Shown here in pieces: positions 35,628 to 43,810 of a stretch of DNA of 64,000 bases; within the stretch, counting starts at the first letter, position 1, and every line of letters begins with the position of its first letter. This DNA is from JAJRXG01 sp047634015 (GTDB lineage Bacteria; Bacteroidota; Bacteroidia; Chitinophagales; Saprospiraceae). The translations under genes were made by a program, and so were the position numbers. The stretch covers positions 38,697 to 102,696 of the forward strand of contig JBLIDB010000001.1 of assembly GCA_047634015.1 (NCBI GenBank). Direction: 5' to 3'. The notes beneath the pieces were generated by a model. That model had not been told where the DNA came from and ran no database searches. It saw nothing but the letters and a program-made list of their open reading frames with translations.

Positions 35628-36653
35628 ATGAATTCAAATCTCGACCCTTCCGCAGAAATCTTAAGTACAGATGAGAAGCAATTGGAGAGGGCGCTCAGAC
35701 CTACAGAACTTAAAGATTTCAGCGGTCAGCCTAAGATCGTTGAGAATCTCAAAGTATTCATCCAGGCGGCCAATATGCGAGGGGAGGCAATGGATCACGT
35801 CCTCCTTCACGGACCTCCTGGATTAGGAAAAACGACCTTATCTCATATTGTATCTAATGAATTAGGTTCAGAATTAAAGCTTACTTCTGGTCCCGTATTG
35901 GAGAAGCCTGGTGACCTCGCGGGATTACTTACCAATCTTCAGGAAGGAGATGTTCTATTCATAGATGAGATTCATCGACTCAATAATGTCGTTGAGGAGT
36001 ATCTCTATTCGGCGATGGAGGATTACCGAATAGATATAATGATTGATTCGGGTCCGAATGCGAGAAGTATTCAACTAAATATTAGTCCATTTACGTTAAT
36101 TGGGGCTACTACAAGGATGGGATTACTTACTCCTCCGCTAAGAGCAAGATTTGGTATTACATGTCATCTTGATTATTATGATGTCGAGACGTTAAGAAAA
36201 ATTGTTAAAAGAAGCTCGGCCCTTCTTGATATTGAAATTACGGAAGAAGGAGCACATGAGATTGCTCGTAGAAGCCGTGGTACTCCAAGAATAGCCAACG
36301 CGCTGCTAAGACGCGTAAGAGACTTCGCTCAAGTCAAGGGGGATGGCCGAATAGATCTCGAGATTTCTAAGTATGCCCTGCAAGCCTTGGATGTAGATGA
36401 ATTAGGGCTTGATGAGATGGACAATCGTATTCTGACCACTATGATTTCTAAGTTCAAGGGTGGACCCGTAGGGCTTGGAACCATAGCTACAGCAGTAGGA
36501 GAGGAGTCCGGGACAATCGAAGAAGTCTATGAGCCATTCTTAATAATGGAAGGCTTCATCCAACGTACTCAAAGAGGTAGAGTCTGCACAGATAAGGCAT
36601 ATCAACATCTTCAGATCTCAAAGCCAAAAGATACGGGATCTCTATTCGAATAA
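35628..36653 (+). CDS. ruvB: Holliday junction branch migration helicase RuvB
   Basis: 341 residues from the ATG at 35628 (MNSNLD), preferred over frame-open starts at 35598 and 35610 because of the promoter position and family N-termini. Walker A is GPPGLGKTTL, Walker B LFIDEIHRLN, sensor 1 GATTRMG, and the arginine-finger region PPLRARFG; the winged-helix domain ends with EPFLIMEGFIQRTQRGRVCT. RuvB is the ATP-driven motor that moves Holliday junctions with RuvA. The ruvA and ruvC genes are not in the window. Confidence 0.97.
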   Translation: MNSNLDPSAEILSTDEKQLERALRPTELKDFSGQPKIVENLKVFIQAANMRGEAMDHVLLHGPPGLGKTTLSHIVSNELGSELKLTSGPVLEKPGDLAGLLTNLQEGDVLFIDEIHRLNNVVEEYLYSAMEDYRIDIMIDSGPNARSIQLNISPFTLIGATTRMGLLTPPLRARFGITCHLDYYDVETLRKIVKRSSALLDIEITEEGAHEIARRSRGTPRIANALLRRVRDFAQVKGDGRIDLEISKYALQALDVDELGLDEMDNRILTTMISKFKGGPVGLGTIATAVGEESGTIEEVYEPFLIMEGFIQRTQRGRVCTDKAYQHLQISKPKDTGSLFE

Positions 36654-36694
36654 AAGGCCTCCGACGCATTGGACGAAAAGTATATTCGCTTCAA

Positions 36695-37021
36695 TTAAGC
36701 TTGAGCTGTAGGAGTAAAGTTCATTGGAGGATATTGATTGGCATCATTCTTTACTGAGATAGGACCGTGTTGCGATTCGTATTTTTTGATATTGTCGGCA
36801 AGGGCCTTGAGAAAACGCTTAGCATGCTCTGGTGTTACAATTACTCGAGATTTGACTTTGGCCTTTGGGATGTTAGGAAGCATCCTTATGAAATCTAAAA
36901 CAAACTCAGAGTGAGAATGTGAGATAATCGCAAGGTTTGCATACACACCATCTGCCATATCTTCGGGTAGATCGATACTTATTTGGTTCTGCTTCGGGGC
37001 ATTCTTTTTTTCGTCGGCCAT
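36695..37021 (-). CDS. DUF3467 protein
   Basis: A 108-residue cytosolic protein with the conserved DUF3467 core: ISIDLPEDMADGVYANLAII, HSHSEFVLDFIRMLP and VIVTPEHAKRFLKALADNI. The family is small, widespread and of unknown function; the core resembles a compact alpha/beta fold. In Bacteroidota it is often encoded near RNA polymerase genes, which is not the case here. It converges with ruvB. Confidence 0.9.
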   Translation of the reverse strand: MADEKKNAPKQNQISIDLPEDMADGVYANLAIISHSHSEFVLDFIRMLPNIPKAKVKSRVIVTPEHAKRFLKALADNIKKYESQHGPISVKNDANQYPPMNFTPTAQA

Positions 37022-37168
37022 GTCTATCGAATTAATGTAGACTGCAAGTATAATACATTGTACTTAGTTCCGACGTATTAGTATCATTTCAAGTTGGACC
37101 TAATCCTTTTGTTTTAAAACATATTAAATTATTTTATCATTTGTTAACAACTGATTTATAATAATTTA

Positions 37169-37176
37169 TACATTTG
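37169..37176 (+). promoter_or_regulatory. Possible -7 promoter box for the PspC-like gene pair
   Basis: TACATTTG fits TAnnTTTG. A TTTG stands at 37140-37143 but with 25 bases between, wider than usual. The leader to the next gene would be about 100 bases. Confidence 0.35.
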
Positions 37177-37276
37177 TGATGAAAGTAATACTCGAACTTT
37201 CAACCTAAGCCATTCTGAGATCTGATATTCTAATCAGTTCAAAACCAAACTCTTTCTATTACTCATTTTAGAACCT

Positions 37277-37486
37277 ATGACTCACTCTACTTACGTGGAC
37301 AGCTTATACATGTCCAGCCCTCAATCTCGACTTAAAGGAGAAACACTTCTCTTAGTTTTTATTATTATCTTCGGTCTTTTAGGCCTCGGTTTGTGCTTCG
37401 GATTTTGCAACCCAGATTCTTCTGGAATCAAGAACAGTGTCTCACAACTCGAGTTATCACAAGCGCATATTGATAACAGACATTAA
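37277..37486 (+). CDS. Small single-helix membrane protein of unknown function
   Basis: 69 residues with one strong membrane helix (LLLVFIIIFGLLGLGLCFGF, residues 24-43) between a polar N-terminus and a short tail. I do not recognise the family. Its last 50 bases overlap, in a different frame, the start of a PspC-like gene that lacks its own ATG. Either the two are translationally coupled, or they are one protein joined by a frameshift or split by an indel. Confidence 0.45.
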   Translation: MTHSTYVDSLYMSSPQSRLKGETLLLVFIIIFGLLGLGLCFGFCNPDSSGIKNSVSQLELSQAHIDNRH

Positions 37487-37688
37487 GAATAAACTTGAAA
37501 AATACGGATTCGGTGTATGCCAATACATCGGACATAAGGCTGGTATATCTTCATCTACCATCCGCAAGTATTTTATATATATGTCTTTTATTACTGTAGG
37601 CTCTCCTTTGATTATATATCTATTTACAGCCTTCTGGTTAGATATCAAACGACACCTACGCGATAGGGATAATGTTATAGTGGACTAA
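37437..37688 (+). CDS. PspC-domain membrane protein
   Basis: 83 residues from GTG, although TTG at 37470 is an alternative; no ATG is available. The PspC pattern is clear: LEKYGFGVCQYIGHKAGISSSTIRKYFIY, then SFITVGSPLIIYLFTAFWL. PspC proteins sense or relieve membrane stress, and short Bacteroidota versions like this one have unknown targets. It starts within the preceding small membrane-protein gene. Confidence 0.7.
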   Translation: MSHNSSYHKRILITDIKNKLEKYGFGVCQYIGHKAGISSSTIRKYFIYMSFITVGSPLIIYLFTAFWLDIKRHLRDRDNVIVD

Positions 37689-37749
37689 TGCGGATTAGGT
37701 TAATCGTTGATTATTGTCCATCCTGACTTAAATAAATTATTTGTTACTC

Positions 37750-38424
37750 TTACTGAGAAAATGCATACTGTACTATGTTTGCTCCCATTTGCAACGCTGC
37801 TAATCGCTTTTCGATAGGGTCGTTATGGACCTCTTGGTCTTCCCACCCGTCTCCTAGGTCAGATTCATAGGAGTAATAACTTACAAGCCTCCCTTCCCAT
37901 ATCAATCCGAACCCTTGAGCAGGCATATCATCATGCTTATGAATCTTGGGTGGACCATTTTTAAATTCAAATTTTTGATGGTAGATATCATGTTCGAATG
38001 GTAACTCCACGAAGTCTAATTCAGGAAAGACTTTCTTCATTGCAGGGCGTACGAAGATATCCATGCCGTAATTATCATCGATGTGCAGGAAACCACCGGC
38101 CATAAGATATGTTCTGAGATTTTCCGCATCAGCATCCGAGAATACTACGTTGCCATGTCCTGTCATATGGAGGAATGAATAATTAAAAATTTCAGCATTA
38201 CCCACTTCTACTGTAGCATAACGGGCATCGATATTCATACCTAGTTGATCATTGCAGAATAAGGCAAGATTATTGAGCGCCGTTGGATCCGAATACCAGT
38301 CACCTCCACCTGCGTATTTTAGTAAGGCTATTTCTGTTTTTTCTTCCAGTGTAGACCAAGCTGTAGTAATTAGAGCAACGCTTAATAAAAACATAGATAG
38401 CTTCATTCCTGATATTTGTTTCAT
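37750..38424 (-). CDS. Exported DUF4159 protein
   Basis: 224 residues with a signal peptide (MKQISGMKLSMFLLSVALITTAWS). The DUF4159 fold, related to glutamine-amidotransferase-like and periplasmic solute-like domains, is seen in IALLKYAGGGDWYSDPTAL, FLHMTGHGNVVFSDADAENL, LMAGGFLHIDDNYGMD and the C-terminal RLAALQMGANIVQYA. Members occur near MoxR/Bat-type genes in other genomes; none is beside this one. Function unknown. Confidence 0.87.
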   Translation of the reverse strand: MKQISGMKLSMFLLSVALITTAWSTLEEKTEIALLKYAGGGDWYSDPTALNNLALFCNDQLGMNIDARYATVEVGNAEIFNYSFLHMTGHGNVVFSDADAENLRTYLMAGGFLHIDDNYGMDIFVRPAMKKVFPELDFVELPFEHDIYHQKFEFKNGPPKIHKHDDMPAQGFGLIWEGRLVSYYSYESDLGDGWEDQEVHNDPIEKRLAALQMGANIVQYAFSQ

Positions 38425-38530
38425 TCGTTATTTCTATGAAGTAATTTAAGAATTAAGGTGATTAAAGAGAGTAAAAAAACGTAGAGCTATAGCTGTAAAT
38501 AAGTTATACGTTGTCATCTTCTTTTTTTAA

Positions 38531-39232
38531 TTACTTTAATGCATTTAGATGTGCACATGCTACCATCGCCGCTGTTTCTGCCCGCAGTCTTGAAGATCCC
38601 AAATTTACACCAATTGCACCAGCGGATTTGGCTAATCCAACTTCTTCTATTGTAAAGTCACCTTCTGGACCAATGAGTATAACGCTTGGGCTTTGATTCT
38701 TTGTAAAATTCCAGAGATCCTTATTATCTGGATTATAATTGGCGACGTAAAGAGTGGTATCGGCTTTTTGGTCTGTTATACTTTGAATAAACTTCTGATA
38801 TGGTATAGCTTCATGGAGTATTGGAAGATGATATTTCAATGATTGTTTTGCAGCGCTAACGATCACTTTCTGTAATCTTTCGACCTTAAGGTTTTTACGT
38901 TCAGATCTTGCAGTTATCAGGGGTATGATTGAAGTCACTCCAATTTCGGTTATCTTCTCTAGTAACCATTCTAATCTTGTTGTATTCTTGATTAGCCCAA
39001 AAGCGATAGTAGGATAGGAAGGTGGTTTATGTTGCTGTCTATGGATTATGTCGGTGATGACTTCATTTCTACCTATAGCTGATATGCGAGCTTCATAGGA
39101 ATTACCATTACCATCCATAACATTTATAAGCTCACCTACTTTTTTTCTTAATACTCGACTACAATGCTGCGCCTCTTGATCTATGAGTGTAAGTGTATTT
39201 TCGTTAATCAAAGTTGAGAAGAACATATTCAT
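38531..39232 (-). CDS. rsmE: 16S rRNA m3U1498 methyltransferase
   Basis: A 233-residue SPOUT methyltransferase with an N-terminal PUA-like domain. EAQHCSRVLRKKVGELI marks the N-terminal domain. The SAM-binding knot is seen in LIGPEGDFTIEEV and LGSSRLRAETAAMVAC, with ITARSERKNLKVERLQKV before it. It methylates U1498 in the ribosomal decoding centre. A second ATG two codons in is equally possible. A -7 promoter box ends five bases before the ATG. Confidence 0.95.
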   Translation of the reverse strand: MNMFFSTLINENTLTLIDQEAQHCSRVLRKKVGELINVMDGNGNSYEARISAIGRNEVITDIIHRQQHKPPSYPTIAFGLIKNTTRLEWLLEKITEIGVTSIIPLITARSERKNLKVERLQKVIVSAAKQSLKYHLPILHEAIPYQKFIQSITDQKADTTLYVANYNPDNKDLWNFTKNQSPSVILIGPEGDFTIEEVGLAKSAGAIGVNLGSSRLRAETAAMVACAHLNALK

Positions 39233-39237
39233 AGGGC

Positions 39238-39245
39238 CAAAGGTA
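39238..39245 (-). promoter_or_regulatory. Promoter -7 box of rsmE
   Basis: The minus strand reads TACCTTTG five bases before the rsmE ATG. Transcription would start at or near the start codon. Confidence 0.5.
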
Positions 39246-39293
39246 TCTTCCTTCTACAAATAATATTGCCCTAAATCTATAGCGTAAGGTTTA

Positions 39294-39301
39294 TACCTTT
39301 G
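39294..39301 (+). promoter_or_regulatory. Promoter -7 box for the rseP-hscB operon
   Basis: TACCTTTG on the plus strand, 165 bases before rseP and divergent from the rsmE box. A TTG at 39266-39268 is 25 bases away, wider than the standard gap. Confidence 0.45.
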
Positions 39302-39320
39302 CGCAGCTTTTATATACGAG

Positions 39321-39431
39321 ATGAACTTTCTAATGAATTATAGGATTTACTATGCCATAGGGCAAGAGGTCTTGATGATTGAGCTTAGGAATGAGAAAAG
39401 AATAAGTTGTTATCTTTTCGCCATTCCCTAA
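39321..39431 (+). CDS. Possible 36-residue leader ORF upstream of rseP
   Basis: An ATG 19 bases after the -7 box opens 36 codons (MNFLMNYRIYYAIG... ending CYLFAIP) and stops 35 bases before rseP. Its place between promoter and gene fits a leader peptide or upstream ORF. Its amino-acid composition gives no family signal, and chance is a real alternative. Confidence 0.25.
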   Translation: MNFLMNYRIYYAIGQEVLMIELRNEKRISCYLFAIP

Positions 39432-39466
39432 TTTTGATACTTAACGAATAAACGGAGCGTAGATAT

Positions 39467-40798
39467 ATGGATGTAGTTATCATGGTGGCCCAACTGACGT
39501 TGTCACTTTCAATATTAGTCATATTACACGAATGTGGGCACTTCTTCCCAGCTCGATGGTTTAATACAAGAGTAGAGAAATTTTATCTTTTTTTTGATGC
39601 GGGTTTTTCCCTATTGAAATTCAAAAGAGGAGATACCGAATATGGCATCGGTTGGCTTCCATTAGGAGGTTACGTCAAGATATCAGGGATGATAGATGAG
39701 TCTTTTGATAAAGATCAAATGGCTGGTCCTGTTCAGCCTTGGGAGTTTAGATCGAAACCGGCTTGGCAACGATTAATAATTATGTTAGGTGGAGTAACCG
39801 TTAATTTTATCCTGGCTGTTATAGTTTTCGCTGGAATATTTCTCTATTGGGGAGAAAGTTTTATGCTCAATGAAGATGCTACTTATGGTATAGCAGTAGA
39901 AAAGTTTGGAGAAGAGTTGGGTCTAAGAGATGGAGATCAAATATTGGAAATCGGGGATTATAAACTTACAGAGTTTAATGAATACGAAGTTGTTAGAAAA
40001 CTGGTTATCGATAGGGCAGAAGTAATTAAAGTAAGGAGAGATAATCAAACCCTAAGTCTCCAAGTTCATGATTCAACTATCCAGAAAATAAGTCAGTACG
40101 ACAATAGAGAGGAGGTGCTTTTTACCTTACGACTTCCACTGACAGTAGGCGAAGTAGCTAAAGGAATGGAAGCGGAAAAGATAGGGCTGAAGGCGGAGGA
40201 TAAGATCATAGGGATCAATGGCAAGGAGATTCGATTCTTCCATGAATTTACGAAAGAAGCGAAAACGCTTAAAAATAAAAAATCGAATATTAATGTGATC
40301 CGTGTTGCAGATACATTGTTCATGAATGTCTCATTTGACAGTTTGGGGCGCCTTGGATTTATACCATTTGGCCCAGATAAGTTTTTCGAAATCTCAAAAC
40401 GTGATTTTACAGTTGGGAAGGCTTTACATGAAGGGCTGAACCGTACTGTAGGATTTATTACAGATCAGATGAAGGCTTTTGGACAGATATTCAGAGGAAA
40501 AATGAAAGCAACGGAATCTGTAGGAAGTTTTATTTCGATAGGTAAGATGTATGGAGGAACATGGGACTGGCGTCGATTCTGGTCTATGACAGCTATGCTC
40601 TCTGCACTTTTAGGATTTATCAATCTACTACCTATTCCAGCTTTGGATGGCGGTCATGTAATGTTCTTACTATGGGAAGTGATTACAGGACGTAAGCCAA
40701 GTGATAAATTTTTAGAATACAGCACACTGTTAGGATTTTTGTTAATAATATGCCTAATGATTTTCGCTGTAGGAATAGATATAATGAGACATATTTAA
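39467..40798 (+). CDS. rseP: RIP site-2 metalloprotease RseP
   Basis: A 443-residue integral-membrane zinc protease that cleaves proteins inside the membrane, usually anti-sigma factors. The HExxH motif is HECGH at residues 21-25 in the first helix, and the second zinc motif is NLLPIPALDGGH near residue 395. Two PDZ-like domains lie between (GDQILEIGDYKL; AEDKIIGINGKEI), and MLGGVTVNFILA is the second core helix. The gene is eight bases upstream of hscB and probably co-transcribed with it. No sigma/anti-sigma pair is adjacent. Confidence 0.95.
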   Translation: MDVVIMVAQLTLSLSILVILHECGHFFPARWFNTRVEKFYLFFDAGFSLLKFKRGDTEYGIGWLPLGGYVKISGMIDESFDKDQMAGPVQPWEFRSKPAWQRLIIMLGGVTVNFILAVIVFAGIFLYWGESFMLNEDATYGIAVEKFGEELGLRDGDQILEIGDYKLTEFNEYEVVRKLVIDRAEVIKVRRDNQTLSLQVHDSTIQKISQYDNREEVLFTLRLPLTVGEVAKGMEAEKIGLKAEDKIIGINGKEIRFFHEFTKEAKTLKNKKSNINVIRVADTLFMNVSFDSLGRLGFIPFGPDKFFEISKRDFTVGKALHEGLNRTVGFITDQMKAFGQIFRGKMKATESVGSFISIGKMYGGTWDWRRFWSMTAMLSALLGFINLLPIPALDGGHVMFLLWEVITGRKPSDKFLEYSTLLGFLLIICLMIFAVGIDIMRHI

Positions 40799-40805
40799 GC
40801 TTCAG

Positions 40806-41333
40806 ATGCAGGATTATTTTGATTTTTTTGCGATTAAGCGCCGATTTAAAATTGATAGAAAAGCGCTAAGATTAAAGTATATAAGCAATAGTCGAGCTTA
40901 TCATCCAGATTTCTTCACCATGGAGGACGGGGATAAACAGGAGGAAGTATTGCGTCTTTCCACCCTAAACAATAAGGCGTATCAAGTACTCTTCGAGGAG
41001 AGGAAGAGAATGCAGCACTTACTATCACTATATGATATGTTTCCCGAAGAGGGGCAGTCACAAGTGCCTCAGGAATTCCTTATGGATATGATGGAAGTTA
41101 ATGAACAATTATTGGACGCCCAAATGTCGGAAGATCAGAAAGCAATTTCAGGTGTCATTAATGAATTAGAGGCTATAAACGCTGATCTTGCCTCTGTGGC
41201 GAATAAAGCCATGACCGATTGGGATGAAAATCAAGATAAGAATAAACTCACCGAGATTAAAGATATCTATCTAAAACAGCAATATCTAAGACGACTTCAA
41301 GATCGCTTAAAGGGAGTAGATCCAGAATTTTGA
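40806..41333 (+). CDS. hscB: Fe-S assembly co-chaperone HscB
   Basis: A 175-residue J-domain protein. The HPD tripeptide is in the AYHPDFFTMEDGD loop, and the N-terminal DYFDFFAIKRRFKID is typical of HscB. The C-terminal three-helix bundle binds the IscU scaffold (LDAQMSEDQ, YLRRLQDRL). With the Hsp70 HscA it helps transfer Fe-S clusters. No isc genes are adjacent. The eight-base gap suggests an operon with rseP. Confidence 0.9.
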   Translation: MQDYFDFFAIKRRFKIDRKALRLKYISNSRAYHPDFFTMEDGDKQEEVLRLSTLNNKAYQVLFEERKRMQHLLSLYDMFPEEGQSQVPQEFLMDMMEVNEQLLDAQMSEDQKAISGVINELEAINADLASVANKAMTDWDENQDKNKLTEIKDIYLKQQYLRRLQDRLKGVDPEF

Positions 41334-41341
41334 TTGATCCT

Positions 41342-41929
41342 TTAGCTTCTTTTTGCGATAAAGTTCTCGATAGTACTTTGGAATTCGCCCAGTGTCTTTG
41401 TATACCCCGTCTTACCAAGGGCAATAATATTCATCTGACCAGCATCATCCTGATTTATATCGAAAAGCCAGATTGTAGGATATCCTCTAACTCCTAATGA
41501 TTGTTGAAGACCTCGATTCTGCTGAGCGATATTTTCCGGTAATCTGAATCTCTTAGGAAAGTCTAACTCTAAAAGCACCACATTATCTGAAGCCCAAGAT
41601 TTGAATTCATCCTGATGAAAAACTGATCTATCTAATCTCTTACACCATCCACACCAGTCACTACCAGTAAAATTGGCCATGATAGGCTTCCCAGTAGACT
41701 TAGATTCAGCATATGCTTTTCCTAACTCTACATGCCAGCCTTCATTTTTAGGCTTGTAGTCAGACTGGGTATTGTTTACAGGCGTTGCTCGTGGTGCTGC
41801 CGAAGCTTGTGCCACTTGTTTCGTTGGTTGAGAAGTAGCTGTCTGAGTTGAGGCTGCGGTTACTAAGTGTGCCTTTTCACCACAAGATAAAAATGCCAAA
41901 ACAATGATTAAAGAGGATAAAATTTTCAT
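41342..41929 (-). CDS. Thioredoxin-like lipoprotein
   Basis: 195 residues from the ATG where the lipoprotein signal begins (MKILSSLIIVLAFLSCG, lipobox LSC near residue 16); the frame is open to 41950. After a low-complexity Ala/Thr/Gln linker, the thioredoxin fold has WCGWC within ANFTGSDWCGWCKRLDRSVF and the cis-proline segment GYPTIWLFD. Probably a periplasmic or outer-membrane-tethered disulfide reductase. It resembles the protein at 24.1-24.6 kb, with a longer linker. The gene converges with hscB. Confidence 0.88.
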   Translation of the reverse strand: MKILSSLIIVLAFLSCGEKAHLVTAASTQTATSQPTKQVAQASAAPRATPVNNTQSDYKPKNEGWHVELGKAYAESKSTGKPIMANFTGSDWCGWCKRLDRSVFHQDEFKSWASDNVVLLELDFPKRFRLPENIAQQNRGLQQSLGVRGYPTIWLFDINQDDAGQMNIIALGKTGYTKTLGEFQSTIENFIAKRS

Positions 41930-42028
41930 GTTTCTGTAATTGATATTCAAAGATGCCCTTTATGCGCATGTGATAAAAATGAACGTATTTAAATCTTTGT
42001 TATTATTTGTCTATAGATGAGAAAGCAT

Positions 42029-42062
42029 AAAAGGCAATAACTCATTAAAGTTATTGCCTTTT
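42029..42062 (-). terminator. Intrinsic terminator of tRNA-Leu
   Basis: A perfect 14-bp stem, AAAAGGCAATAACT (42029-42042) with AGTTATTGCCTTTT (42049-42062), and a six-base loop, just past the 3' end of the tRNA. On the minus strand the stem itself ends in TTTT. Confidence 0.8.
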
Positions 42063-42068
42063 ATTTAG

Positions 42069-42150
42069 TACCCCCGGGGGGAATCGAACCCCCACTCTCG
42101 AAAGAACTGGATTTTGAATCCAGCGCGTCTACCAATTCCGCCACAGGGGC
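42069..42150 (-). tRNA. tRNA-Leu, anticodon CAA
   Basis: The minus strand folds into a cloverleaf. The acceptor stem is GCCCCTG with CGGGGGT (one G-T pair at the end). The anticodon arm is CTGGA-TTCAAAA-TCCAG with CAA in the centre, followed by a long class II variable arm. The T arm is GGGGG-TTCGATT-CCCCC. CCA is not encoded. It reads UUG leucine codons. Confidence 0.95.
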
Positions 42151-42160
42151 TTAAGGAGCG

Positions 42161-42168
42161 CAAATATA
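42161..42168 (-). promoter_or_regulatory. Promoter -7 box of tRNA-Leu
   Basis: The minus strand reads TATATTTG, matching TAnnTTTG, with ten bases to the first tRNA base. A similar box precedes tRNA-Ser. Confidence 0.6.
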
Positions 42169-42338
42169 TAAGATACTCTTAATTAAAGATTATAATAAGC
42201 AGAAGATATATTTGAGATTGACCCTTAATTTAGATGTCCATACTAATTAGAATACCAGACGGCCTCATTAATTGGTTCAATTTTTAATTCGTAGAAGTGA
42301 GGCAGAAGTAAACTTCAAGTAGAATTTGACTTACGAGA

Positions 42339-42971
42339 TTACCCCTTCACATAATTGTTTATCATTTGCTTAGCGAGAGAGGTAGCAATACGGTATTGAC
42401 CTTCTTCGCTATGAGCAGAATTAAAAGCAATACTCATGATGACTTTATCTCCTAAGCGCCAGAAATATTTACCGGCTTCATAGCTATAGGCGCCATCATC
42501 TCCGATGCCTTGTAGTGTTTGAAATAAGATTTTCTCGCCTTCTGTATCTTGTTCTCCTAGGGATTTCTTAGAGGAAATAAATTTCTCAACATATTCAGGA
42601 TATTCATCCCCTAAAGGATTTATCATTATCTGAATAAGAAGACCAGCATTGTTTACTTCAAAATCACTCCACTTGAAGAAACATGAAGAATGCGTTGCAC
42701 CTGGTCCTCCAGGAGATGAGTCCTTGACCACTATATCTTGAACTGTTTTACCCAGCTCGGCAGCTATATACTCAATAGGAACGATGGTTCTCGCACTGGT
42801 AAGCAGGCCTCCTCTTTGGGAAGCTATTGCATCAATATTGAGCCCTTTGCCTATAGGTTGATCAACTGTTGGTGGGACAAATGACTTGACAACCACTGTC
42901 GGTTTTGTACCATCACATGCGGCTATAGAAATGGCTAAAGTAAGAAGTACGACAAGATGCTTGAGTTTCAT
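42339..42971 (-). CDS. Lipoprotein of unknown function
   Basis: 210 residues from the ATG (MKLKHL); a TTG three codons earlier is possible. The lipobox is IAAC within LTLAISIAACDG, so the mature protein is lipidated. The mature part has a conserved-looking IVPIEYIAAELGKTVQDIVV, a Gly/Pro-rich turn, a HSSCFFKW segment with one cysteine, and GIGDDGAYSYEAGKYFWRLGDKV. The pattern recalls DUF3558-like sensory lipoproteins only loosely. I do not recognise the family. It is monocistronic, with a -7 box upstream. Confidence 0.7.
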   Translation of the reverse strand: MKLKHLVVLLTLAISIAACDGTKPTVVVKSFVPPTVDQPIGKGLNIDAIASQRGGLLTSARTIVPIEYIAAELGKTVQDIVVKDSSPGGPGATHSSCFFKWSDFEVNNAGLLIQIMINPLGDEYPEYVEKFISSKKSLGEQDTEGEKILFQTLQGIGDDGAYSYEAGKYFWRLGDKVIMSIAFNSAHSEEGQYRIATSLAKQMINNYVKG

Positions 42972-42991
42972 AAATTTCAAAATTTAGTGTG

Positions 42992-42999
42992 CAAAAATA
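42992..42999 (-). promoter_or_regulatory. Possible -7 promoter box of the unknown lipoprotein gene
   Basis: The minus strand reads TATTTTTG, 20 bases before the ATG at 42971. No -33 box is clear. Confidence 0.45.
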
Positions 43000-43145
43000 C
43001 AACGCTCACTTGACGGATATAGCCTATTAACATCTAAGTTTTTGAGAGAAGTATACATTTCGAATTATTAAGGAAATAAAAATAACTTGCAGAAGAACTT
43101 AGAACTGCTGTTATTTGCAGCCTCATTAGCGGATCGCTGCATCAT

Positions 43146-43772
43146 ATGTATAGTCTCAAAGAAATATATTACACTATTCAAGGGGAAGGTTTTCATACTG
43201 GACGACCTGCAGTTTTTTGCAGATTTAGTGGTTGTAACCTATGGTCTGGGCTTGAAAAAGATCGATCAACTGCAATTTGTAAATTTTGCGACACGAATTT
43301 TTGGGGTACCGACGGTAAGAATGGAGGAAAGTATTCGACTTCAAGTCTTGTGGAGAAAATATTAGATTTATGGCCAGAAAGTGAGCAAGCACCTTTTGTA
43401 GTGTGTACAGGAGGAGAGCCTTTACTTCAGTTGGATACAGCACTGATTGATACTTTTCATCAGAAAGGAATATATGTTGCTATAGAAACCAACGGCACAA
43501 TTATTCCTCCAGATGGTATAGACTGGATATGTGTGAGTCCAAAAATCGGTTCTGAACTTCTTATAATAGAGGGGGATGAGCTTAAACTTGTATATCCTCA
43601 AGAAGGTGCTAAAATGGAGCAATACGAAGAGATGAATTTTGATCACTTTTCGCTTCAGCCATTAGATGATGCGAATCAAGAATCTAATATTCGCGAATGT
43701 ATCGATCTTGTTATGGACAATCCTAAATGGCAATTAAGTCTTCAAACTCATAAAATGATGGGGATTCCTTAA
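43146..43772 (+). CDS. queE: 7-carboxy-7-deazaguanine synthase
   Basis: A 208-residue radical-SAM enzyme that contracts 6-carboxy-tetrahydropterin to CDG in queuosine synthesis. The N-terminal IYYTIQGEGFHTGRPAVFCRF is diagnostic. Cluster cysteines C30, C45 and C48 give the C-x14-C-x2-C spacing known for QueE instead of the classical CX3CX2C. CTGGEPLLQ and AIETNGT are SAM/substrate segments. The queC, queD and queF genes are not beside it. It converges with the helicase gene. Confidence 0.93.
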   Translation: MYSLKEIYYTIQGEGFHTGRPAVFCRFSGCNLWSGLEKDRSTAICKFCDTNFWGTDGKNGGKYSTSSLVEKILDLWPESEQAPFVVCTGGEPLLQLDTALIDTFHQKGIYVAIETNGTIIPPDGIDWICVSPKIGSELLIIEGDELKLVYPQEGAKMEQYEEMNFDHFSLQPLDDANQESNIRECIDLVMDNPKWQLSLQTHKMMGIP

Positions 43773-43810
43773 TTGTGAGCATTTATTGCACTATTAGTGA
43801 GATTTAATTT

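Noticed and set aside
37179..37208. Nine-codon ORF directly after a -7 box in the leader of the PspC-like pair
   Set aside because: Too short, and no run of regulatory codons or attenuator-like hairpin follows.
43087..43365. 92-codon ORF overlapping the start of queE
   Set aside because: It is an alternative frame across the queE coding region; QueE has clear conserved motifs there.
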